Of a DNA stretch of 64,000 bases, positions 11,464 through 21,206 are shown piece by piece (position 1 is the first letter of the stretch; every line of letters starts with the position of its first letter). The notes below the pieces were generated by a model. It did no database searches. It had not been told where the DNA came from and saw only the letters and a program-made list of their open reading frames with translations. Origin of the DNA: Bipolaris cookei (lineage: Eukaryota; Ascomycota; Dothideomycetes; Pleosporales; Pleosporaceae); assembly GCA_002286855.1 (NCBI GenBank), contig NRSV01000003.1, positions 862,831 through 926,830 on the forward strand, read 5' to 3'. The position numbers and the translations under genes are program-made.

Positions 11464-13254
11464 GTTTGGTGTGTCGCAGAGACTATTAAACTTTAGTTCA
11501 GTGTTTAAGGCTTAAGGTTTTGTAAGAATAAAGAAGCTTACTTCTCTATACGAATCAACACCCAACAAAAGCAAAGACTGAATAGTATGCTATGTGCAGA
11601 GGAAATACGGTGGGAAAGCGAAATGTATAGCTAGGAAAAGTCAAAGTGGTGAAGGTGGAGATATTTGGATCTGCAATGAGATCTACTGTAGAGTGTACAG
11701 TTCGGTAGAGAAATTTGAGAGCAAAGGCAAGCATGTACCACCATTAAATGGAAAGTTGGTTACTCGCCTCTGTCCATGGAGATTGCGCGCACTCTTCTGG
11801 TCTTAGAAAAGTCGTAATCCGATCGGATCCGGCTTCTTTGTTATTGTAGCTGGGACCCCGCACATCAGAGTTCTCGAACGCAGTTACTTTGAATAGGAGT
11901 GGAAATGTCGGAGCCGATTGATATCTCCGATTCTAGCATGGCGATTATTGGTGGGGTTTAGAAGAACTTGCCATGTTTGCCATAACCACCCAGTCCTCCG
12001 AGATCCGATGGCCGATGGCCGAAGCGCAGAATTTATCTCCGAGATGCAGAATTACGCCTATAACGCTTATTACATGGAGCTAAATTTATTAGACTAGCTA
12101 CAGAGATCGGCCGACGATTTGGAATACCGAGTGCTTTGTTTGCAACATGTCCCCTTTGTTAGGCACACTGGTTTTCCTCTCATGCATGTAACCTACGTGG
12201 GCTTCCCATCAAAGCCGCAAACTTGGATTAGCGAAACTTCGAAACTCTTCGTACAGAATTTGCTTCGAGGTCTTGAGAAGAAAGAATACTTAATGACTTG
12301 ACATGGGTTATCACATTATCCTCTTTCTTCTGTTATATTTTCTTGGTACTGTATTTTCCTCCCTAAGACTAACCGTATAAAGAGTAAGTACAAAGGGGAG
12401 GGAGGTGGAATGCGCATAAAACTCGCAGCGAGGCTAGACAACCTAGGAAGCAACCTCAGCTGTCACTATGAGCAGACAGGAAAAATGAAAGATATTAAGG
12501 TTTGGGAAGGCTAACTTTTAAAACTGCTGATCCTTAACAGTTCGTCCATCAAAATCGACTCTTCCAACGAGCACAAGCTTTTTCTTCAATGTTTGCCTCT
12601 ATGCCCATGACCCGGAAGGGGTTGCAAAGGTAACTTCCCGTGTCCGCCATCTCACACCCGGGAATTCAAGCCCAGTGAGCTTCAGCATCATCTGTTGTCA
12701 AGCGTTCATGCACAGATATCAGCATCTGTTCCCGCCAACACCTACTAGGATCTCGTTCCATTGTCCATGCCCCTTGAATGGAAGGAGAGAGTAATGAGGC
12801 TGTTAAGCAGTTCTCGACTGTGAGTGAACTAGCTTTTGACACTTACCAAGCCGCATATGTGGCCCTCTTGTTAGCAGTGACGCTGTAGAGTATATTTTCA
12901 TATATTTGCAAGCATAGAGTGTGTACAGAATGTAACAGACCAATCGACTCAACTCCTCTGTGTGAGAGCTGAGGCAATTTTGAACAAAGGGAATTTACTG
13001 AGATAGACTGACCAATCGATCTACAGAATCAGATAAACGAATCAATCAGACTATATACATGCAATTCAGGCCTAACTCTATCCGGTAATCCAACCCGTTC
13101 TTCAACTCCGAACTTACTCTTATCTGATCTAGTCTGATCTTATCTTATCGAGTCAGACTAGATCAGATGATCAAAGGAACGGAACGATCAGGCTGATACA
13201 CATCAGACTAATCTCTCATACTGAAACACTAGGTCATACACCCCAGTCCTCTAC
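11464..13254. other. AT-richer intergenic stretch, no supported gene
   Basis: About 1.8 kb upstream of the MCT-like gene and downstream of the P450 stump. Several CGG/CCG half-sites occur around 11900-12120 (for example GATCGGCCGACG); these resemble zinc-cluster factor sites but are unproven. Short ORFs (such as 12119-12301) carry no recognisable features. The right end is rich in GATC/TCTGAT words and holds a perfect hairpin, listed separately. Confidence 0.45.
13122..13168. repeat. Perfect 16-bp inverted repeat (hairpin)
   Basis: ATCTGATCTAGTCTGA at 13122-13137 is exactly complementary to TCAGACTAGATCAGAT at 13153-13168, with a 15-base loop. It lies about 90 bp past the P450 stop codon in that gene's direction. 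It could be a chance palindrome in a GATC-rich tract, a mini-transposon remnant or an RNA 3' structure. Confidence 0.7.
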
Positions 13255-13880
13255 TTAAATCTTCCGGCGCCTCAGAAGCAATGGATTGCTTGAGTTCAGC
13301 ATGACATGTTTATCCATCTGAATCGGCTCGTATCTCTCCTTACGCCCATCAGGCATCATAATATCGTAACCAAGAATCATTCCAGCAAGAATAATCTTAA
13401 CGTCATTGGTCGCGAAAAACCAGCCGGGGCAAGTATGCTTGCCATAACCATAAAGCATATCTCGTTCATTCGAAGAGACGAATTGGGAGCGTGCGAGATC
13501 GCTCGTTCTCGCATTTTGACGCATTTTGTACAATCGGAAGCCATCGAATTCTCCAGGGTTCGTGAACACGTCTGGGTCAAAGCTGATAGCGTTGGCAGGC
13601 ACCTCGATTATCACGCCGGCGGGAATGTGTTGCCCATTGGAGAGCGTAAAGGGCTTGTGAACGTAGCGAGCGAATGAAGCTGGAATGCTGTTAATTTTGC
13701 TATACTATTATTCTGGGCAAGGAAAAAACTTTCTGATGCTAAAAGGATACTAGCGACCAACCTCCCTGATAAAGTAATCCATCTTGACTAGTGTCAGATG
13801 TAAATACCCGGATTTGTCGAACTTCAACCGAAGAACTTTCAGGGAACTCTGTTACTGCACCAGTATGTAAGCACCTAGAT
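13255..13880 (-). pseudogene. Cytochrome P450 3' remnant (truncated)
   Basis: The C-terminal part of a fungal P450. The heme-binding loop YGYGKHTCPGWFFA is clear at about 13450-13410, with the cysteine ligand present. Upstream are the meander-region residues SFDPDVFTNPGEFDGFR and HKPFTLSNGQHIPAG. Further upstream (about 13845-13765) TLVKMDYFIREV matches the K-helix approach of the family. The segment between them, which should carry the conserved E-x-x-R, is separated by an intron-like stretch whose ends do not splice in frame. The N-terminal two-thirds of the protein is absent; beyond about 13900 comes decayed transposon sequence. I infer a gene truncated by transposon activity. Substrate unknown. 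Confidence 0.75.
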
Positions 13881-14029
13881 TATATCAGGGAAACCAAAAA
13901 GACCATTAGCGAACCTGATCTTGACGCCCACAAACACCACGTATAAATAACAATAAGGCGGATCGATAATAGAGAGAGCAGATCAATACAATCACATTTT
14001 CTTCATACACACACACACATATTTGTGAC

Positions 14030-15339
14030 CATCCTTGACAACCTATCACAATCTGACACAAAGCCTGTTGGCCCATGATGGGCTTCAAACTTCGTCAAAC
14101 GCGAACCTGAGCTCAAGTCGCGAATGACGGCAGCACGATCGCCAGAAAGTCTTATGCAGTAATTCAGATGTCATTAAGCCCTGGTTTGACCTTGTACGCA
14201 ATGTTAAGGCCAAGTATAGCATCCAGGACGAAGATGCCTGCAACTTTGACGAGGCTGGCTTTACTATAGGTGTTGGAAACTGCGTGAAAATAGTTACTGC
14301 TTCAGAGAGACGCACTATGCCTATTGGAGTGCAACAGGGAGACCGCGAGTGGGTGGCTCTGATCGCTGCAATCAACGCGATGGGCTGGGCGATTGCGCCC
14401 TACCTTATCTTCCAAGAAAAGAACCACGACACGTTTTGGTACCCTGATTTGAAGCCTCAGTGGCGCATTAGGTTTAGTAAAAACGGCTGGACTACGAAAG
14501 AGATTGGTGTAGCTTGGTTGAAGTACTTTGTTGAGTAGATAAAGAGGTGGAGGGTGAGTAGCCACAAGTCGCTTGCCTTCCAAGATCTTTGTAAAGAGAA
14601 CAAGACTATTGCCCTCTGTATACTGCCACACTCATCCTATATTCTGCAGTCACTTGATGTGGGGTGTTTTGCTCCTTTGAAGCGGGAGTATAGCAAAGAG
14701 ATTAGAGCCGTAGTAATAGATCACATTAGCCGAATTAATAAAAAAGTATTTATCGCGTCGTTTGTAAAGGTTTCTGGAAGAGCCTTCTTAAAGGCTAACA
14801 TTATTTTAAGCTTCTGAGCAACTGGTCTAGTATCTAATGACCTACTGGTGGTGCTATTGAAGCTTGATGTTAAGCTTTGCACGCCAACAGCCGCCTCTAC
14901 CAGGGGCGACATAATGGAACCCTAAGACACCCACCAACGCTACTGAGGTAGAGGCTCAATCGACGCTGCTTCGAGATTGCATTCGAAAACATCAAGGTTC
15001 CTCACCATCTACTATGGTTAATATGCTTGATCAGCTTGAAAGGGCACTGAGATGATACTGCATTCGCAGACATTGCTAGCAGTCCTAGTGCTACAGCTTG
15101 AAGCGTCAAACAAGGCTGCTTCTGAGCGTAAATCGCGGAAGTGAAAGCGGATCCAAGAGGGTGGGGACCTTTTAAAGGAACAGGCAGAGGAATTAATGGC
15201 CGAACTAATTAGATGTTAAGGCGCAGGTAGAGGGGGAGATTGGTGAAGGTAGGACACGAACAGGTGCGGGCAAGCAGCACAAAAGGCACTACAAGCGTTG
15301 CGGAGAGAGGACATAATTCCCGCACATGCGAAAAAGAAA
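14030..15339 (+). mobile_element. pogo-type transposon copy C (decayed)
   Basis: Degenerate plus-strand element. The 14284-14538 and 14554-14817 frames carry DDE-domain pieces (FDEAGFTIG near 14250, LQSLDVGCFAPL near 14650). The stretch expected to hold the second catalytic Asp is frameshifted around 14540-14560. A broken CCHC knuckle (about 15290-15330) closes the coding part. Protein-level similarity is to copies A, B and D but it is clearly diverged from A and B, so it is an older or different lineage. The left boundary is uncertain. Its right side is cut exactly where copy B begins, suggesting B inserted into or next to it. Confidence 0.75.
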
Positions 15340-17199
15340 TAACGTAAAAGGTATAGCGAGTGGCTCACGATGCCAAGACCCCACCAACTTTGACTATTAC
15401 ATGACTATTACACGCGATGCCTCAACAACTAAGTAACCTACCTACTACAAAGGAGGCTTAATTACAGCTAGCACTCCAGGCTATAATCAAGACGCGACAA
15501 TAACTCAAAGACGTGCTGTAGCTCTCTATAGCGTACCACAAAGATCAATTAGCAATCGACTCGCTGGAAAGGCGTTCCGGCGCGATACCCAGCCCAACTC
15601 AATGAAGCTACTTATGTCAGAAGAGGAGACGATTGTTGACTATATGCTGGACCTTGATGCGCGAGGATTTTCACTGCGGCTTCCTGCTATTAAAGATCTT
15701 GCTGATTCTTTGCTGGCTGCCCGCCACCGCGACCCTGTTGGCCCAAACTGGCCTAAAGCATTTATAAAGCGTCGCCCAGAGCTAAAGCTGAAGTTCAATC
15801 GAAAGTAAGACTATAGGAGAGTCCTCTGTGAAGATCCTAAGCTTGTGCAGGGTTAGTTCCACCTTGTACAGAATACCAAAGCCAAGTATGGGACCCAGGA
15901 CAACGACATGTACAAATTTGACGAGACGGGCTTCATGATGGGCATGCACAACGCGTCAGCAGTAGTTACAGCCTCTGAGCGTCGATTGAAGGCGAAATCT
16001 ATACAGCAAGGCAACCGGGAGTGGGTTACCAGCGTGGTTTGTGTCAGCGCAGCTGGCTGGGTGATCCCACCTTTCATCATCTTTCAAGGTAATCACCACC
16101 TCTCTGCCTGGTACAAGGAGGACAGCCTGCCTCGCGGTTGGGTTCTTGTAGTCTCTGAGAACGGCTGGACGACGAATGAGCTTGGCCTGAAGTGGCTGGA
16201 GCACTTTAACAGGCATACGAAAGAGCGTAGTATTGGAGGCTATCGTCTACTCATTCTTGACGGTCATGAGAGCCACAACTCGCTCGAGTTCCAGCAACAC
16301 TGTAAGGAGGCAAAGATTATTACTCTATGCATGCTTCCGCACTCTTTCCATCTACTACAGCCACTTGATGTGGGCTGTTTCTCGCCTTTAAAGAGGGCGT
16401 ATGGGCGCCAAGCCGAGGAGATGATGCGCAATGGAATCAACCATATGACTAAGATTGAGTTCCTCCCAGCCTCCCAGCAGGCCTATAGTAAGAATATCAC
16501 TAAGGAAAATATCTTAGGAGGGTTTCGAGGCGCTGGCTTAGTCCCGCACGACCCAGAGGTGGTGATATCAAAGCTCGACGTTAAGCTACAGACACCAACA
16601 CTATCTGCTGCAGGAGATCTGCCCTGACTGTCGCAAACCCCAAGAAATACCCTAGAGTTAGGGTCGCAATCGACGTTGGTGAAGCAGAAGGTTCAGAGAC
16701 CTATAGAAAGCTTGCCAATAAGTATGGTGGTTGCTCTTGAAAAGCTGGCAAAAGGCGCTGCGATTATTACACATAAGTTAGTGTTGTCGCAAAAACGCAT
16801 CTCTGGGCTTGAAGTAGCTAACGCAGCCGCCACGCGACGAAAATCGCACAAAAGAAAGCGAGTTCAGAAGGAAGGTACTGTAATAGTAGAGGAGGGAGAG
16901 CGATTAGCAGCTCTAAGGGAGTTTGAGGCGCGTAATGATGGGAAGAAGGCAAAGAAGAGAGAGCGCGTTGAGGTGGGCGAGCCGTCGCAAAGGCACTGTA
17001 GACGCTGTGGCAAGGCTGGGCATAATACGCGCACATATAAGCAAGTAGAAGCGATAGGTTCTGAATAGAATAGCCTACTACGATTTCTAATTACTGTTGC
17101 GGTTGCGTTATAATGGTCTGTAATAGTTGTGATATTTGGTGGGGCCTTGGTACGTCTGGCTACTCGCTATACCTGGCAACTCGCTATACACTAACGTTA
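15340..17199 (+). mobile_element. pogo-type DNA transposon copy B (inactivated)
   Basis: A 1.86-kb element, mirror image of copy A. It starts TAACGTAAAAGGTATAGCGA and ends CTCGCTATACACTAACGTTA, with subterminal repeats of the same motif. The N-terminal helix-turn-helix part (about 15420-15600) is frameshifted; from 15602 the frame reads through 15808, 15908-16627 (DDE part) and 16676-17068 (zinc knuckle). It is interrupted by the same three stop codons as copy A. Bases 15770-17045 are identical to 9401-8126 of copy A without indels. Outside that tract the copies differ at many positions, often C/T or G/A. It cannot encode an active transposase. Confidence 0.9.
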
Positions 17200-17274
17200 T
17201 AGCAACATCTACCAAACGTAGTGTATTATAAATAATATGCTAGTTTCTCTCTTTCTTATATGTGAAGAATTATC

Positions 17275-19721
17275 CTATGTTTTTAAAATACTAGCAGCAA
17301 GTAAGATTGCGTCGCTAGTCTTTTGAACCCACTCCTGCGCTAGGTCGGCGTCTTGATCAAAGGTAATACTCTCTGTGATACCAGGAAATGTCACGGGGGC
17401 ATATCCAGTATCTCGACCAGGAGCGAAGATAGTGTGTTGATAGAACTCACGGGTGGGCAAGCCACCCTGGCTAGTGAACGCACGAGAGAAATCTCGAGCT
17501 TTGTGATTCTGGACGGTGATAAGCGCGGTATCATTGGCAGCAACTGCTTGATCTCGAAGAAGGACGAATTCCTTTGCCGAACTTTCAAACGCTGAAATGG
17601 CACTCGTCAGATTGTTGATGTCAATGGTGAAGTTACTGGCACTGATATCCTCCTTCAGAGAATCGAGATAGGTATTGAGCTCAGACACGTAGTCGGCTGG
17701 CTCCAGAGGCACCACGGGATCGGAGACCATATGGTAAAGTAGAAGTGTGAGAAACTGACCCATGGCCTTGTGTGTAGTAAAACCTGGGTCTCCAAAGTTC
17801 GCCATCCAGTGATAAGAGTCATAGTTGGAATGGTAATGGTAGACGGGGTCATTAGGACCGGGACCAGCTCCCATGTCGATGGATGCAATACCACGGTGGA
17901 GGAAGGCAGTATAATCACTTCCACTCCCGAGGATACCAACTTCGCCGGACTCGTGCGTCCATACGTCGTACATGGTGAGACTGGTCTCGTTGCGGTATGG
18001 ATATACGACCTTTTTCATCAACGAGGTAGCAATGGCATGGAGGTCAGGAGTTGCCGCAACATCGGGGATCTGGAGATTGGCCGACAATGTTAGTATAACT
18101 TACGCATGAAATATGCCATTGTTGCTTACCGGGCCAGAAACTGCTACATCGATGTTTAGATAGGAGACTGCGGCGTTCTTGAGCCATGGAAGATATTCTT
18201 CCATCCATTCGGTGCTAGATATGTAAGTTGAAGACACCAACAGTCACAAATGGCATACGATACCTTCCAACAAGACCATATTCTTCGGCATCCCAGCTGC
18301 AGAGTACGATGGTACGTAATGGCTTCCATCCAGTCTCTGAGAGTGCGCCAAATGCCTTGGCTAGCTCGACAAGCACAGCGGATCCAGAGTTGGGGTCAGC
18401 TGCCCCACCAACAATCCAGGCATCTCTGTGGTTCCCGACAATAACGACTTCGTCCTGATTGGTTCCATTGATGATACCGACGGCATTCCAGATTGTACCA
18501 TATGTCTCGTTCATAACATTGGACATGGAAAGCGTGGCGCCCGATCCCTCACCGGTGTAGTATTCTACACCTGTAATAGCGCCAATCCAGTTCGTCCTGT
18601 TGACTTGAGTACTATTCGAACCGTGTCCGTTGAGAGCTAGTAGCAGAGGCTGTGCCTCAATCCAGGAGATGGGTAGACTGGGAATTTGGGGCAGAATGTT
18701 TCTGCGATCAGAGCGCGGGGAGTCTGGCTTGGAGACGTAGCCAGGCGTGGTTGGATCTCCTGGGTATGTACTCAAGAATTGAACTGATCCACGCTGGACA
18801 GTGGTAGGGTTTCTAGCACCGCCATGAGGGTAAGGAGCGACACCTTTTGCCCTGGAGACTGTTAGCACAGCGGAACATAAACAGACTAGGCATGTAATTA
18901 CTCGGTCATGTTACCATCGTCACCAGGATCGGTGAAGATGACGGTTCCAATCATGCCATGGTCCTGAGCATTCTTGACCTTGAGACCTCGAAAAGGCCCA
19001 CCATACTTGGCCAATGCGATCTTACCCTCGAGTTGGACACCAAGCTCAATCAGACGATCGAAATCAACTTGCTGGCCTCTACCAACGTAGATGTATTCTG
19101 CAGACGCATTGCCGGTAAAGGAGTAACCGTGGAATACGGGCACGCTGTTTGGGTAGCTGGTGGTTGGGTCCTCTTCAAGCACAGCCTCTCTTAGACTAGG
19201 AGTGTACGTGCTCCCATTATTATAAGTGAGCTCCAAGGAGTTTGACACGGGGTAGTTCAAAAATATGTATGGAAAATTGTCAATTCATGCCTTGTTGCAA
19301 GGTTTGGGTCGAGGTTGTGCCTACAATATTCGTCCAAGCGTGAATTGAAACCATAGTCGGACCACCTATCTGCCGTCCATTGTGCTTTGATCATGAATTA
19401 GCTTTTTCTGTTGAGGACACTGGCGAAGGTGGTGATTGATTACCCATGGATTTATTCTGGCCAGCCAAGTGGGCGCCATGAGCTGCGAAGAATTAGCAGT
19501 GCTGTGGTTGCGGGGAGCTTGCGACACGAACTATAATAGTATGACCATTCAGATATGGAGATGGCGTCGAAAGAATTGAGCAAGATCTCCTCGTGTGGGG
19601 TCAATTTGGGGAGAAAGGACGCCTGACGTTTGACGTGCGGGTGGGAATGATGGTTAAAAGCACGTTCACGCTGGCAGGCCTGAGCGCCAATGGCCGCAAG
19701 GACCAAGAGTAATGGCCTCAT
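17275..19721 (-). CDS. M28 metallopeptidase, glutamate carboxypeptidase II-like
   Basis: Seven exons: 19721-19526, 19482-19444, 19384-19325, 19268-18902, 18851-18264, 18214-18130 and 18069-17275, 709 residues. The start was set at the ATG opening the signal peptide MRPLLLVLAAIGAQA. Order: PA-domain insert, then peptidase core. The di-zinc set is complete: His in NHRDAW (about 362), Asp in GGAADPNSG (373), Glu pair in SWDAEEYGL (410-411), Asp in LNIDVAVSGP (439) and His in YHYHSNYDS (525). A transferrin-receptor-like dimerisation domain follows. It is probably secreted or vacuolar, trimming acidic residues from peptides. Odd point: joining exons 3 and 4 in frame (DEY-Y-IFLNYP) needs an acceptor at 19269, where the sequence reads CCAT instead of an AG. 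Intron 1 also has a weak donor (GTCGCA). The gene may be recently inactivated or use a non-canonical site. Confidence 0.8.
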
Positions 19722-21206
19722 AATATTGGCAGACTGAGTGAGGGAATGAGGATGGCACGTCTTGGTAGGATACAAAGTGTATCTAGCAATCCCTGCGTAT
19801 CCATGACTTTAAATACTTGCAGATGGACATGACAAGCTTTGACGCAGCAATGTCAATGATACCGTTGAAAGAAAAGATTCGGCAAAAGGCAGTGATTGGC
19901 GGTGACGTCGGATAGTGCAGGTTGCGTGTACTTGGTATCCAAGGATGCAGGTACTAGGAAACATACGGGCAATTGACTAACTCAGGGCGGAAGGTCGCGG
20001 GGTTGGACATGCGCGACGCAGCATCAACGTGCTTGGCCGCGAGGGATGACGATGTCGGTTGTAGGACAGCCGGTCAGCTTCTGGAATCGAAAGGAGTATC
20101 TTCAATGACGCGGGGGCGCAAGGCGTCAGTAAGACGGGCATACCGGTGGTCGGGATGTGTAAGTATGTGTGTGTGTGTGAGAGAGAGAGAGAGAAAGTGA
20201 GTATATATGCATGTACCAACTGCTGTGCGGGGAAGGGCGGTGGGGATTCCCCATTCGTAACGACCATTATCTCTCTTTGTCTCGCTCTTGTCTGCCGCAA
20301 GCCCATGAATACACAAACGCGAGGGACTGAGACGTTGAAGTTGGTTAAATACTACCTCAGGCCATCATGGTGTCACCCTGCTGTGGCGTTTGCGCAGCCA
20401 TGGTACTCAAGAATGGTACTGTGTGTCTGTGTGTATGTGTGGAGACAGAGCTGGAAACTGGTCGGGCCTTATCCTCTTTGGGGCTAGCCAAAGACAAGTC
20501 TCGAATCATTGTATCAACGGGGATCGTGAGCTGTGCACAAACGAATACTAACTTACTACAAGTATATGAGATAATACTGAACAGTGTCGCACCATGTAAA
20601 GTTACAGCATCACGACCGCACCACTCTCCCGTTACCATGCCTATCGTCGTCTCTGTATTATGCCTTTCATCGTATTGTATACACCAAAAAGATTCAAGTA
20701 ACTTATACATACATAATACATAGTAAATATATCTAACCTTCTACAAGTCCCTGTACGTCACGTCCAACATCCGTCACTTAGTAGGCCAATCAAGCTCGCG
20801 GCATCAGCGCTTCTTTTTTGATTAATGCTCACGAAAAGCTTGATACGGCGTGTAGATCGGCATGCAATTGTATCGACTGCGTGCAAGTGCGTTGTTGGGG
20901 TCTTGGACTCTATTTCCGGCTCCCCCGACGCACCCACCACTTCCGTAGCGCCACAAGAGCACTGTACATACATTCCAAGTCAACAAATACTCTGAGCTGC
21001 CGGCAGCGCAAACGTCTTGCTCGCACCAGCAGTTGCAAACAAGACGGGCGGCACGCTCTAACAATCCTTGCCGTAGACTTACCGAGACGACACCCTATCT
21101 TGCGCGCCCCGTCCGAGTGGCCCAACCGCTACCGTACAATACCCTTGTTTATAAGAGACAACCATCCACTCATTCACTCTCTTCACCAGCGCTTGAGAGC
21201 GGCATC
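19722..21206. other. Divergent intergenic region with microsatellite
   Basis: About 1.5 kb between divergent genes, so a shared upstream region. It contains a compound GT/GA microsatellite (listed separately) and CA/GT-rich words near 20415-20450. ORFs of 60-140 codons here lack recognisable features. An open frame continues upstream of the GAS2-gene ATG to about 21033 without an ATG and is probably leader. Confidence 0.5.
20164..20196. repeat. Compound (GT)n(GA)n microsatellite
   Basis: About seven GT dinucleotides run directly into about eight GA dinucleotides, flanked by non-repetitive sequence. A slippage-prone simple repeat; no function is implied. Confidence 0.85.
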
